From positions 1,955,501 through 2,019,500 of the forward strand of contig NZ_CP076723.1 of NCBI RefSeq assembly GCF_018986915.1: a stretch of 64,000 bases of DNA, written 5' to 3'. Below the pieces are notes generated by a model. That model searched no databases, was not told the origin of the DNA, and was given only the letters and a program-made list of their open reading frames with translations. The translations under genes and the position numbers were made by a program. Shown in pieces: positions 56,057 to 64,000 of the stretch. Each line of letters starts with the position of its first letter. Within the stretch, counting starts at the first letter, position 1. Source of the stretch: Geomonas oryzisoli (lineage in GTDB: Bacteria; Desulfobacterota; Desulfuromonadia; Geobacterales; Geobacteraceae).

Positions 56057-56089
56057 AAAAAACAGCACCTCCAGAGAGGTGCTGTTTTT
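56057..56089 (+). terminator. Terminator of the mucR-like gene
   Basis: AACAGCACCTC (56061-56071) pairs with GAGGTGCTGTT (56076-56086) around CAGA, followed by T residues. Confidence 0.93.
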
Positions 56090-56178
56090 CGTTTGGCTGT
56101 TCGGCTGAACAAAAGGATGCACTCCGCACGATAGTTGGTATATTTGAACCTTCGAAAAACAACCACAGGAGGAGTAAC

Positions 56179-56841
56179 ATGAGCAGACTTTTGATTGTTG
56201 CATTGGTAGCGCTTTTCGCACTTCCGGCCTATGCCGCCGACGAGAACAAAGCAGAAGATCAGAAGACCTTCTATGCCATCGGGCAGATAATGTCCCGCAA
56301 CCTGGCCGTGTTCGACATGTCCCAGGATGAGATCGACCAGGTGCTGAAAGGTCTGAAGGATGGTGCCAGCGGCAAAACCCCGACTTTCGACGCCGAGTCA
56401 TACAAGACGAAGATCCAGCAGCTGGTGACGGCGCGCCGCACCGCCCAGGGGGAGAAGCTTACCGCCAAAACAAAGGATTTCGTCGACAAGGCCGCCAAGG
56501 AGCAGGGCGCCGTCAAGACTCCTTCCGGCCTCATCTACCGCTCTCTCAAGGAAGGAACCGGTGCCAGCCCGACTGCCACCGATAAGGTGAAGGTGAACTA
56601 CCGCGGCACCTTCGTTGACGGCAAGGAATTCGACAGCTCCTACACCTCCGGCCGTCCGGCCGAGTTCCCGCTGAACCAGGTGGTCAAGTGCTGGACCGAA
56701 GGGGTCCAGAAGATGAAGGTTGGCGGCAAGGCTCAGCTTGTCTGTCCTCCCGACCTTGCCTACGGTGAGCGCGGTTCCGGGCCGGTTCCGGCAAACGCGA
56801 CACTGGTATTCGAAGTCGAGCTTCTGGATATCGTGAAGTAG
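56179..56841 (+). CDS. Exported FKBP-type peptidyl-prolyl isomerase (Mip/FkpA-like)
   Basis: A periplasmic folding helper of 220 residues. Signal peptide MSRLLIVALVALFALPAYA. An N-terminal helical dimerisation domain (about 25-105) precedes the FKBP domain (about 110-220): VKVNYRGTFVDGKEFDSSY, GWxxG-type segment CWTEGVQKMKVGGKAQLVCP and AYGERGSGPVPANATLVFEV mark it. Cys residues (VKCW and LVCP) could form a disulfide. AGGAGGAG precedes the ATG. It stands alone between a terminator and the tRNA-Met promoter. Confidence 0.93.
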   Translation: MSRLLIVALVALFALPAYAADENKAEDQKTFYAIGQIMSRNLAVFDMSQDEIDQVLKGLKDGASGKTPTFDAESYKTKIQQLVTARRTAQGEKLTAKTKDFVDKAAKEQGAVKTPSGLIYRSLKEGTGASPTATDKVKVNYRGTFVDGKEFDSSYTSGRPAEFPLNQVVKCWTEGVQKMKVGGKAQLVCPPDLAYGERGSGPVPANATLVFEVELLDIVK

Positions 56842-56896
56842 TTTGCATCGATCTTTGCCGCTGTGACAGATGAAAAACTTTTAGCAGAGTTTTTTA

Positions 56897-56925
56897 TTGA
56901 CAAAGAAGGCGCTCTAGAATATAAA
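56897..56925 (+). promoter_or_regulatory. Promoter of tRNA-Met
   Basis: TTGACA (56897-56902) and TATAAA (56920-56925) are separated by 17 bases, a near-consensus pair. Transcription would start near 56932, leaving a 5' leader of about 70 bases to be removed. Confidence 0.85.
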
Positions 56926-57000
56926 GGGTGTCTCTTGAGGCGGCGCACAAGAGTCGCTGAGTGAGCAGTAGGTATTTGACATCATTACAATAAAGAGCTT

Positions 57001-57077
57001 GGCGGTGTAGCTCAGCTGGTTAGAGCACACGGCTCATATCCGTGTTGTCCGGGGTTCAAGTCCCTGCACCGCCACCA
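57001..57077 (+). tRNA. tRNA-Met (anticodon CAT), elongator type
   Basis: A 77-base tRNA with CCA encoded. Acceptor GGCGGTG/CACCGCC pairs fully, so it is not an initiator, which has a mismatched first pair. The anticodon stem is CACGG/CCGTG with loop CTCATAT. A tRNA-Ile with lysidine also reads CAT in DNA; overall similarity to elongator tRNA-Met favours Met. Confidence 0.93.
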
Positions 57078-57081
57078 TACA

Positions 57082-57117
57082 AAAAGAGCCTTCCGGTTGA
57101 TGCCGGAAGGCTCTTTT
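57082..57117 (+). terminator. Terminator after tRNA-Met
   Basis: AAAAGAGCCTTCCGG (57082-57096) pairs with CCGGAAGGCTCTTTT (57103-57117). The A-run on the left may also let it work for the convergent chemoreceptor gene. Confidence 0.93.
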
Positions 57118-57130
57118 GCTTTATGCTTCG

Positions 57131-57162
57131 GGCGCCTGGTTTCGTTATCAGGCGCCTTTTTT
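57131..57162 (+). terminator. Second terminator after tRNA-Met
   Basis: GGCGCCTG (57131-57138) pairs with CAGGCGCC (57149-57156), followed by six T residues. It backs up the first terminator and guards the convergent chemoreceptor gene. Confidence 0.88.
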
Positions 57163-57193
57163 CGTTTTCAGCCTACCGCAGTCGGCAGGCCAC

Positions 57194-58828
57194 TCAGGCG
57201 ACCTTGAATTTCGCCACCAGGTTCTGCAGGTGCTGGGCCTGTTCGGAAAGCTGCGATGCGGCAGCCGCCGTCTCCTCAGCGCCGCGGGCCGAGTGCTGCA
57301 CGATGCCCGTGACCTGGTGTATATTGCTGGTCACCTCGTCGGTGGTCGCGGTCTGTTCCTGGGCTGCGGTAGCGATCTGTTCGATCTGCATGGTCATCTG
57401 GTTCACCCGGCTCATGATGCCCTCCAGTGCTTGCCCCGATTTGTGCGAACAGGCCACGCCGTGTTCGACCTCCTGGACCCCTTCGTTCATGGCCCGTACC
57501 GCGGCCGTAGTGTCCTTCTGGATCGCCTTGATCATCTCGCCGATCTCGCGGGTGGCCGCCGTGGTACGCACCGCCAGGGCCCTGACCTCGTCGGCGACCA
57601 CCGCAAAGCCGCGTCCCTGGTCGCCCGCGCGAGCCGCCTCGATGGCCGCGTTGAGGGCCAGGAGGTTGGTCTGGTCCGCGATGTCCTCGATGGTGCCCAC
57701 GATCTGGCCGATCTGCTCGGAGCGCTCGCCCAGGGCCGCCACAGTATTGGAGCTCTCGGTGACGCTTCTGGCGATGGCGTTCATGCCGTTGATGGTATCG
57801 GTGACGATTGCCGAACCCTCTTGTGCCGCATCCGCTGTCTCTCTGGAGACCTCGGCTGCCGCCGAACAGTTGCGCGAAATGTCGTTGCTGGTGCTGGCCA
57901 TCTGTTCGCTCGCCGTAGCGACGCTGCCGGTCTGGGCCGCGACCTCTTCGGCGCCGGTCGCGATCTGTTCCGCCGTCGCGTGCAGTTCGTTGGAAGCGGA
58001 TGCGATGCCGGCGGAGATGTCGACCGCCTGGGTGACCAGTTGCCGCAGGTTCTCGACCATGATTTTCATCGCAGCCATGATGCTGCCGTCGTTCCCCGTG
58101 CTAGGTACCGTAACGGTCAGGTCGCCGTCCGCCACCCGTTTCGCGATGCCGGCCACCTCGTGGGGCTCGCCCCCCAGCGGTTTCGTGACCGCGCGGGTGA
58201 TGACCACGCCGAGACACGCCGCCAGGGCCACGCTGGCGAGCAGGGCGCCAAAGATCCAGATGCGGGCCGATTGATACAACTGGGCCCCGTGTTTCGTCTC
58301 GGTAAGCCCGCCTTTCACGTTGAGGTCGACGTCTTTTGTCAGCAGGTCGGAAAATTCTGTGAAGAGTTTCTGGGACTTGCCCCTGATGAGCGCCTTTGCT
58401 TCGTCGTTCCTGTTGGCCCGGGACAGCTCGATCAGCTTCTGGTTTTCCGCCAGGTACTGCTGGAACAGGGCTTCGATGCGGCCGTAGAGTTCCGTTTCTT
58501 CCTTGGACGAAATCAGCGGCTTATAAGTGGCCTCGTTTTTCCGGTAAGCCTTGATGCAGTCCGCTATTTCCTTTTCCCATGAGTCCATTTCCTGCTTGGA
58601 CGTCGACATGATGTGTTGCAGTTCCGCTACACGCAGGTCGGAGGTGATCATGTTCATATTGCTGATAGCCACGATGCTCGGCGTCCAGTTCACCTCCATT
58701 TCATGGGCGGAGCTGTAGACCCGGCCCAGCTGTATCACGGAGAATATTCCCGTGCCGAAGGTGAGAAGAAGGACCAGAGAAAACCCGGTCGCCATTTTGC
58801 TGGACACTTTCCAATTGCTGAAGTTCAA
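57194..58828 (-). CDS. Methyl-accepting chemotaxis protein (4-helix-bundle sensor)
   Basis: A chemoreceptor of 544 residues. Membrane helix 1 (about 11-33, [21 protein letters not shown] region), a four-helix-bundle sensor domain (about 35-185), helix 2 ([21 protein letters not shown], split as [11 protein letters not shown] and [10 protein letters not shown]), HAMP and the signalling domain with [20 protein letters not shown] at the tip. The TTG start is preceded by GGGAG; an in-frame ATG 12 codons on lies too close to the first helix. Unlike the receptor at 22913, no sigma-28 promoter was found upstream. The ligand is unknown. Confidence 0.92.
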   Translation of the reverse strand: MNFSNWKVSSKMATGFSLVLLLTFGTGIFSVIQLGRVYSSAHEMEVNWTPSIVAISNMNMITSDLRVAELQHIMSTSKQEMDSWEKEIADCIKAYRKNEATYKPLISSKEETELYGRIEALFQQYLAENQKLIELSRANRNDEAKALIRGKSQKLFTEFSDLLTKDVDLNVKGGLTETKHGAQLYQSARIWIFGALLASVALAACLGVVITRAVTKPLGGEPHEVAGIAKRVADGDLTVTVPSTGNDGSIMAAMKIMVENLRQLVTQAVDISAGIASASNELHATAEQIATGAEEVAAQTGSVATASEQMASTSNDISRNCSAAAEVSRETADAAQEGSAIVTDTINGMNAIARSVTESSNTVAALGERSEQIGQIVGTIEDIADQTNLLALNAAIEAARAGDQGRGFAVVADEVRALAVRTTAATREIGEMIKAIQKDTTAAVRAMNEGVQEVEHGVACSHKSGQALEGIMSRVNQMTMQIEQIATAAQEQTATTDEVTSNIHQVTGIVQHSARGAEETAAAASQLSEQAQHLQNLVAKFKVA

Positions 58829-59041
58829 TTTTGTTCTCCCGTACTGTGTAGCGTTCTGTCATTCATGCTCACCGCCCGGAGGATTTCCGGGATGGTTGCT
58901 CAAATGATCTACCAGGTAATTACACATATGGTGCCAAGGGGAGAATCGAGGTTTTACGGTAGATCGTGTGGATTTAGGACAGAGGTGGTGCCCGGTATAC
59001 GGACATAGTGGGTGCTATTCGGACAACCGTCCCCTGCTGGA
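58829..59041. other. Non-coding region upstream of the second chemoreceptor
   Basis: No gene is visible; with the repeats up to 59220 it forms a protein-free gap of about 450 bases before the promoter at 59281. The region should contain the chemoreceptor promoter, but no convincing sigma-70 or sigma-28 pair was found. Confidence 0.4.
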
Positions 59042-59128
59042 GGGGGGCTGGCTCCGCCAGGTGCCTGTCTCCCTAGTGCTAGGTGAAACTGCGAAGGAGG
59101 GGACTGGCTCCGCCAGGTGCCTGTCCCC
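59042..59128. repeat. Two direct half-copies of the GGGGACTGGC repeat
   Basis: Half-copies at 59042-59072 and 59099-59128 are in the same orientation, as at 50342-50437. Confidence 0.88.
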
Positions 59129-59183
59129 TTACTACCTTGTGAAGCTCGCTGAGCTGAAACAACCGATCCCGTGCCCCGGCGTT

Positions 59184-59220
59184 CCCCCCTTGTCAAAGGG
59201 GGGGCAGGGAAGATTTGCCT
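59184..59220. repeat. CCCCCCTT...AAGGGGGGGCAGG repeat copy
   Basis: A C6 tract faces a G7 tract across TTGTCAAA, followed by CAGGGAAGATTTGCC. Same family as 7914-7955. Confidence 0.8.
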
Positions 59221-59280
59221 TTCGTCTGTCCCCCATGTTCCAATCCACATCAGGATTTTCCCCACCTTGACCCATTCTCA

Positions 59281-59310
59281 TTGACCTGAAGGTGCAACTA
59301 AGAGTATAAA
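59281..59310 (+). promoter_or_regulatory. Promoter upstream of the SPFH gene
   Basis: TTGACC (59281-59286) and TATAAA (59305-59310) are separated by 18 bases. The start would be near 59317. A strong terminator lies about 100 bases downstream, before the SPFH gene. Confidence 0.7.
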
Positions 59311-59343
59311 TGAAATCCGTCCCGAATCTTCTAAGAGGTCAGC

Positions 59344-59505
59344 ATGACAGCAGGAAGAGGAAACCGTCCATTTTTTGAGCCGCCAGTGCAACTTACCCGC
59401 ACTGGCGGCTTTTTTAATGGGCGTGTGTTTATCTCCTCTGCCGCTGCCCATTACCGCATGAACGAAACCCGTCACCACCAGGAGGCACCATGTCAGATCC
59501 CGTAA
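59344..59505 (+). CDS. Possible 53-codon leader ORF before the SPFH gene
   Basis: An ATG with AGAGGT upstream opens a frame of 53 codons that runs through both arms of the terminator at 59379-59415 and overlaps the SPFH start by 16 bases. Translation across the hairpin would prevent it from forming, so the frame could couple read-through to translation. The peptide (MTAGRGNRPFFEPPVQ at the start) resembles nothing I know. It may be chance. Confidence 0.25.
   Translation: MTAGRGNRPFFEPPVQLTRTGGFFNGRVFISSAAAHYRMNETRHHQEAPCQIP
59379..59415 (+). terminator. Terminator/attenuator in the SPFH leader
   Basis: GCCGCCAGTGC (59379-59389) pairs with GCACTGGCGGC (59399-59409), followed by six T residues. 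With the promoter at 59281 it would yield a roughly 100-base RNA unless it is overridden. Confidence 0.85.
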
Positions 59506-61997
59506 ATCTCTTCACTTGGCTTGGTAATCACTATCTCTACCTTCTCGCCTTCGCCGCTCTCGTCATTTTGCTCTGGAACTCAGTGGTGATCGTCGGCGGC
59601 AACGAGATCGCCCTCATCGAACGGCGCTGGTTCGGCAGCAAGATGCCCCAGGGGCGGGTCGTGGCCCTTGGGAATGAAGTCGGCATCCAGGCCCGCACCC
59701 TCGGCCCGGGACTGCACTTCCTTATCCCCTTCATCTACAAGGCAACCAAAAGCGTCTTCACCGAGATCCTCGAGAACGAGATCGGCCTGATCGAATCCGT
59801 CGACGGTACATCCATCCCGTCCGGGCGCATCTTCGCCGCCGTCGTACCAGGTCACAACTCATTCCAGGACGGTGAAGCCTTCATCAGAAACGGCGGCCAG
59901 AAGGGGCCTCAGATCGAGATACTTCCTCCGGGCAAATACCGCATCAACCCCTATCTCTTCAAGCTGACCAAGGGGAACGTCACGGAGATCAAGGACTTCG
60001 AGATCGGCATCGTCGAGTCCGTGGACGGCGTCGCCATCCCGGAGGGGCGCATCTTCGCACAGGCCGTGGAAGGTCATGCGTCCTTCCAGAACGGCGAGGC
60101 GTTCATCAACAACGGCGGGCAGAAAGGGCCGCAGATCGAGATCATCCCTCCCGGCAACTACCGCATCAACCCGTATCTCTTCAAGGTCACCAAGAGCTCC
60201 GCTACCAAGATCGGTGACGGTGAGATCGGCCTGGTGGAATCGGCCGACGGTTCGGCCATCCCGGCCGGCCGCATCTTCGCCACCGTGGTCTCGGGCCACA
60301 ACTCCTTCCAGTCCGGTCAGGATTTCATCATGAACGGCGGCCAGAAGGGGCCCCAGACCGAGATCCTGCCGCCGGGCGTGTACCGTATCCATCCCAACCT
60401 CTTCAAAGTGACCAAGGCCGAGGCCGTGATCATCGCGAAAGGGGAGGTGGGCATGGTCACGGCCCAGGATGGCGCTCCCATTCCTATGGGGCGTCTGTTG
60501 GCCCAGAGCGTACCGGGACACTCTAACTTCGAGAACGGCGAAGCCTTCCTCAAGAATGGCGGGCAGAAGGGGCCGCAGATCGACGTGCTGCTCCCCGGTA
60601 CCTACCGCATCAACCTGAACCTGTTCAACATCCAGGTCGATTCGGCCGCAGTAGTCGAGGCGAACAAGATCGGTCTCGTCACCGCCCTGGACGGCATCCC
60701 GCTCCCCGAGCGCGAGTACGTGGCATCGCCGATCACCGGCCATAACGACTACCAGGACGGCTCGGCCTTCCTGTTGAAGCACGGCCAGCGCGGACCGCAG
60801 CTCGACGTACTGCGCCCGGGCACCTATTACATCAACCCTCTCATGTTCAGCGTCGCCATCGACGACGTGGCCGTGGTCGAGCGCGGGCAGGTCGGCGTCA
60901 TCGTTTCCAACGTCGGCGAGGACCCCACCGAAGAGATGAAGAAACGTCTCGGCTCCTCCCAGACCGGCGCCTCGGAAGAAGAGGGGAAAGAGAAGTACGT
61001 CGTTCCCAAAGGATTCCGCGGTATCCAGGAAGAAGTAGCCGGCCCGGGACGTTACTACCTCAACCGTCGTGCCTTCATGGCCTACATCATCGACACCACC
61101 AACATCACCATCGACTGGGACGACCAGGAAGACACCCGCTTTGACCAGCTGACCGTCATCTCCAAGGACGGCTTCCCGATCCAGGTGTCCGTCAAAGTCG
61201 TCATCCGCGTGCGTCCCGACCAGGCGCCGTATATGGTGGCCAAGGTCGGCTCCATCGACAACCTGATCCAGCACGTCATCCATCCGATGATCGATTCCTC
61301 CTTCCGCAACCAGGCTTCCACCGCCTCGGCCATGAACTTCCTGCAGAGCCGTTCAGAGGAGCAGGCCAAGGCCGAGTCCCGCGCCCGGATCGACCTGGAG
61401 AAGTATCACGTCGAGTGTGTCTCGGTACTGATCTGCCAGATCAAGCTCCCCGAGGACCTAATGCAGACCCAGACCAAGAGGATCATCGCCGAGCAGCAGC
61501 AGGAGATGTACAAGATGGAGCAGAAGAGCCAGGCTGAGCGCACCGAGATGGAGAAGATGCGTGCCACCGCCGACCAGCAGCCGACGCTGGTTGCCTCGGA
61601 GATCGCCGTGAAGGTAGCGACCCAGAAGAAAGCCGAGATGATCACGCTCGCGGAAGGCAATGCCGAGTCCAAGGCGCTGGAAGGGGCTGGTGAAGGGAAA
61701 CGGTTGAAGGCGATAGGCGATGGCGAGGCCTCCAAGATCGCCGCCATCGGCGAAGCGACAGCCCAGGCCTATAACAAGCAGCAGGAAGCCATCGGCGAAG
61801 AAGCCATCAAGCAGATCAAGATCGTCGAACTGATCGCCGCAGCCATCCAGGAAGGCAAGATCAAGATCGTCCCCGACGTCCTCGTAACCGGCGGCGGCAA
61901 TGCAGGAGACGGTTTGATGGGCCAGTTGAGCCGTCTGTTACCCGGTGTAGACCTGACCGCGTTGGTGAACAAGCAGGCGGCGTTGCCGAAGGCGTAA
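59490..61997 (+). CDS. SPFH/flotillin-like membrane protein with tandem N-terminal repeats
   Basis: An 835-residue protein. One membrane helix near the N-terminus (about 15-37, YLLAFAALVILLWNSVVIVG). From about residue 95 to 465 there are five copies of a 74-residue module (EIGLVESxDG, IPxGRIFA, GHNSFQxGEAF, NGGQKGPQIEILPPGxYRIN), then a degenerate sixth with an acidic insert (GASEEEGKEK). Residues about 535-690 form the SPFH/band 7 domain (TRFDQLTVISKDGFPIQVSV, 20 residues), followed by a long Glu/Lys/Ala-rich coiled coil to about 790 (IIAEQQQEMYKMEQKSQAE) and a Gly-rich end. Ordinary flotillins lack such repeats. Repeats plus SPFH plus long helix recall the major vault protein layout. AGGAGG precedes the ATG. 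Confidence 0.88.
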   Translation: MSDPVNLFTWLGNHYLYLLAFAALVILLWNSVVIVGGNEIALIERRWFGSKMPQGRVVALGNEVGIQARTLGPGLHFLIPFIYKATKSVFTEILENEIGLIESVDGTSIPSGRIFAAVVPGHNSFQDGEAFIRNGGQKGPQIEILPPGKYRINPYLFKLTKGNVTEIKDFEIGIVESVDGVAIPEGRIFAQAVEGHASFQNGEAFINNGGQKGPQIEIIPPGNYRINPYLFKVTKSSATKIGDGEIGLVESADGSAIPAGRIFATVVSGHNSFQSGQDFIMNGGQKGPQTEILPPGVYRIHPNLFKVTKAEAVIIAKGEVGMVTAQDGAPIPMGRLLAQSVPGHSNFENGEAFLKNGGQKGPQIDVLLPGTYRINLNLFNIQVDSAAVVEANKIGLVTALDGIPLPEREYVASPITGHNDYQDGSAFLLKHGQRGPQLDVLRPGTYYINPLMFSVAIDDVAVVERGQVGVIVSNVGEDPTEEMKKRLGSSQTGASEEEGKEKYVVPKGFRGIQEEVAGPGRYYLNRRAFMAYIIDTTNITIDWDDQEDTRFDQLTVISKDGFPIQVSVKVVIRVRPDQAPYMVAKVGSIDNLIQHVIHPMIDSSFRNQASTASAMNFLQSRSEEQAKAESRARIDLEKYHVECVSVLICQIKLPEDLMQTQTKRIIAEQQQEMYKMEQKSQAERTEMEKMRATADQQPTLVASEIAVKVATQKKAEMITLAEGNAESKALEGAGEGKRLKAIGDGEASKIAAIGEATAQAYNKQQEAIGEEAIKQIKIVELIAAAIQEGKIKIVPDVLVTGGGNAGDGLMGQLSRLLPGVDLTALVNKQAALPKA

Positions 61998-62042
61998 GCG
62001 GGGTAGGGACAGATCACGGCCAAATTGGCTTCAAATGGCAAC

Positions 62043-62132
62043 TTTGCGAAGGGGGATGGTGAAAAGTCCCCCTTTGCGAACGGGGATGGTGAAAAGTCCC
62101 CCTTTGCGAAGGGGGATTTAGGGGGATTTGTT
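62043..62132. repeat. 30-bp tandem repeat (TTTGCGAAGGGGGATGG unit)
   Basis: TTTGCGAA anchors start at 62043, 62073 and 62103, an exact 30-base period. Each unit joins TTTGCGAAGGGGGATGG to TGAAAAGTCCCCC, so each G tract can pair with the next C tract. It ends in GGGGGATTTAGGGGGATTTG, related to the family at 7914. Confidence 0.88.
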
Positions 62133-62200
62133 TTAGGTAGAAAGACAAATCCGTTCTAGCTAATCGGGCTAGGTCAGTATTGTAGCAAGGAGGACCTTGG

Positions 62201-63379
62201 ATGGATGAAATGATCGTATTTGCAACAAAGAACAGGCTGGGATGCTGCGAAGGGAATTTCACGGCTCTTGGCAGCAGTCACTACCTGGAAAGATATAAGT
62301 TGAACCGTGAATCCATCCACAAGAAAAACGCGTGGAAGACCGAAGGCATGGGCGCGGCCTTTCAAGGACAACATACAAGCGCTGCGCCGGACTTGGAGGA
62401 GATAAATGCGCGTGCAACAGTAAACGGTCTGACCTTCGCGAAAGACGACAAGGTTGTCTATACGTTGGCGGTAGAAAGCTACTCGGGGATGTTTATAAAA
62501 AACCCTAAGGACGACGCTGAAGCCGAAGGCCACATTATTCATGATAACACGACCCGGTTTCTGAACCTCGATTATCACCCTAAGACCGAAGAGATTGTCA
62601 TCTCGGTCCAGGATTCCGCGTGGGAGCGGCACCTGGCCATATTCGAACCCAATATGTCACGGTATCGGACGGTGACTGAAGGTGACTGCTACGACGAGAA
62701 CCCGGTTTGGGCCAAGAGAGGCAGTCGGTCGATCTACTATGACTCAGCAGGTGTCGGCACTGACGCGGAAGGTCGCTTTGTTGGGCTGGGTGAGAAGTTG
62801 ATCAACCGGCTCGACCTTGACTCCGGGGCCATACACGAGGTGGTCTCGGTCCCCGGTTACGATTGTTTCCTGCCGAAGGTCGACGGCGAAGACACACTCC
62901 ACTTCATCAAGCGGCCCCACGAGAAGCCCGGCTCGAAAGGCATGACCTTCAAGGATTTTATTCTGATCCCGTACCGTTTGTGCCGCGCCGTCTACTCGTT
63001 TCTTCAGTTTTTCAGTATGCGTTACACGGGCGAGCCGCTATCCACAGCCGGGCCTGATCCAACCAAGGCAAAGCCCAAAGACCCGAAGGACATATTCATC
63101 AACGGCAACATGGTAAATGCCGAGAAAGCATTCAAAGAAAACAGCGATAAAGGCGACGCATTTCCCGGCATCGCGCCGCGGAGTTGGGAATTAATGCGGC
63201 TTGAAAAAGACGGCAGTCTCACCTGTCTAAAGAAAGGCGTAATCGACTTCGACTTGGGCAAAAACGGCGAAATCGTCTTCTCCAATGGGAAATACCTGCT
63301 CCGGCAGGACAAGAACGGCAAAGAAACGGTGATAGACACGATTGATCTTGTCAGCCGTGTGCGGGTGCGTAACGCCTAA
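62201..63379 (+). CDS. Unrecognised 392-residue protein, possible beta-propeller
   Basis: I do not recognise this gene. It has no signal peptide and no clear membrane helix, though YRLCRAVYSFLQFFSMRY (about 258-275) is hydrophobic. Segments such as TRFLNLDYHPKTEEIVISVQ, YDENPVWAKRGSRSIYYDSAG and NRLDLDSGAIHEVVSV repeat a strand-turn pattern like TolB/WD-type propeller blades. AAGGAGG lies 7 bases before the ATG. Base composition is less GC-rich and codon use less biased than in neighbours, which suggests recent acquisition. A further unknown gene follows in the same direction. Confidence 0.7.
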   Translation: MDEMIVFATKNRLGCCEGNFTALGSSHYLERYKLNRESIHKKNAWKTEGMGAAFQGQHTSAAPDLEEINARATVNGLTFAKDDKVVYTLAVESYSGMFIKNPKDDAEAEGHIIHDNTTRFLNLDYHPKTEEIVISVQDSAWERHLAIFEPNMSRYRTVTEGDCYDENPVWAKRGSRSIYYDSAGVGTDAEGRFVGLGEKLINRLDLDSGAIHEVVSVPGYDCFLPKVDGEDTLHFIKRPHEKPGSKGMTFKDFILIPYRLCRAVYSFLQFFSMRYTGEPLSTAGPDPTKAKPKDPKDIFINGNMVNAEKAFKENSDKGDAFPGIAPRSWELMRLEKDGSLTCLKKGVIDFDLGKNGEIVFSNGKYLLRQDKNGKETVIDTIDLVSRVRVRNA

Positions 63380-63487
63380 ACAGGCTGGTGGTGCCGGCGG
63401 TTGAACGTTCCGAGGAGAATACGATCGTATACCCGTTCCTCATTGTGGCAGGCCGCACTTTATTTTGATTTTGTACTGGGAGGTTCA

Positions 63488-64000
63488 ATGCTGGGTAAGA
63501 TAATTTCGCTATTCAAAAAGCGGGATGAAAAGGAAATTGAAAGACTGGAAGAGGATTGGTTCAACAAGAAAAGTGATGTGATGGCAGCCGTACTTGGGAG
63601 GGAGCACGACATGGTGCTGCATTCCATTATCCCATACGAAATCGGCGGAGCATTGGATCTCTACTACTATCCAAACGGTATTGCCGGTACCGCTATCGCA
63701 ACCAAAGAAGTATCACCTGCTTGTTCCAAAGGTTCTTCAAACGATGCATTCAAGAAGTACGAACTGGTGATGTTCACCAGGCATCTTATGTCTGATGATG
63801 ACTTGGAAGCTGACCAGGGCGATGACATCAGTCCCTTCAAGAAAGCAATGCGCAATATAAGCTCTATCTTGAACCCCGTCGCCCGATACAGCTCCGAGGC
63901 GACTCTCAATCCGAAAGAGACGTGCGAATTTCCCGAGGATTTCGATGACATCGGCGGCAAGTGTCTAATCTTTGATAATTATGGTGAAGTGCCGGTTTCT
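63488..64000 (+). CDS. Unknown protein, cut by the window end (possible SUFU-like)
   Basis: The frame opens at ATG 63488 with GGGAGG 5 bases upstream and runs without a stop for 171 codons to the window edge. The start MLGKIISLFKKRDEKEIERL has a basic amphipathic helix. LDLYYYPNGIAGTAIATKEV and KKYELVMFTRHLM resemble suppressor-of-fused (SUFU) type domains, which in bacteria often serve as toxin-immunity proteins; this is a faint likeness, not an assignment. Like the gene before it, it is less GC-rich than the rest of the window. Confidence 0.6.
   Translation, partial: MLGKIISLFKKRDEKEIERLEEDWFNKKSDVMAAVLGREHDMVLHSIIPYEIGGALDLYYYPNGIAGTAIATKEVSPACSKGSSNDAFKKYELVMFTRHLMSDDDLEADQGDDISPFKKAMRNISSILNPVARYSSEATLNPKETCEFPEDFDDIGGKCLIFDNYGEVPVS

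Noticed and set aside
62043..62132. 30-bp tandem repeat considered as a CRISPR array
   Set aside because: Units follow each other without spacers and consist of G and C tracts of a dispersed repeat family.

Overview
The window looks like chromosomal DNA from a Geobacter-type bacterium (Desulfuromonadota; Geobacter, Geomonas or Citrifermentans are the best guesses). The case rests on high GC, dense two-component and chemotaxis genes including a kinase with a c-type haem motif, a trp cluster with a TrpB2-type synthase, a pheS-pheT-ihfA-merR block, a MucR regulator, and several families of palindromic intergenic repeats in almost every gap. Genus is inferred from gene content and not proven.

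Layout. 0.4-4.9 kb: hybrid histidine kinase, haem-PAS histidine kinase and a stand-alone receiver. 5.0-11.9 kb: trpG-trpD-trpC-trpB2-trpF-serA, with no trpE or trpA in the window. 12-15.9 kb (minus): DAHP synthase, then the NAD salvage pair pncA/pncB and a TPR protein. 16-17.7 kb: a sugar-epimerase-like protein, then a 1.1-kb protein-free region carrying 6S RNA and an unidentified structured RNA on the minus strand. 18-21.8 kb (minus): four-gene NiFe hydrogenase of the sulfhydrogenase (group 3b-like) type. 22-24.6 kb: PHP phosphatase, then a chemoreceptor behind a sigma-28 promoter. 24.9-26.6 kb: modBC. 26.6-33.6 kb: sulfur block: mnmA, a TusA-like protein, a sirohaem reductase, a JAMM protease, a ThiF-like enzyme, a ThiS-like carrier, metY, and divergent cysK. 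It matches the protein-thiocarboxylate route to homocysteine described in Wolinella.

34-36 kb: an orphan HybB/NrfD-like membrane protein and a nuclease-fold protein lacking catalytic residues. 36.3-40.7 kb: iron alcohol dehydrogenase behind a sigma-54 promoter, followed by a kinase and a sigma-54 activator. 41-50.3 kb: glycosyltransferase, tRNA-Val (with C33), thrS-infC-rpmI-rplT-pheS-pheT-ihfA-merR, tRNA-Pro. A 170-bp tandem duplication carries a copy of the pheS 3' end, and infC appears to start at ATA. 50.4-55.2 kb: a pqiA-pqiA-pqiB-pqiC envelope lipid-transport operon and glucokinase. 55.4-58.8 kb: MucR with a histone-H1-like tail, an FKBP isomerase, tRNA-Met and a second chemoreceptor. 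59.3-62 kb: an SPFH protein with about five 74-residue repeats, behind an apparent attenuator. 62.2-64 kb: two unrecognised genes with composition unlike their neighbours; the last is cut by the window end.

Starts were reassigned by Shine-Dalgarno position where the longest open frame began too far upstream (trpD, trpB2, serA, hydB, metY, the alcohol dehydrogenase, pheT, glk and others). All functional names come from reading motifs; no search was run.
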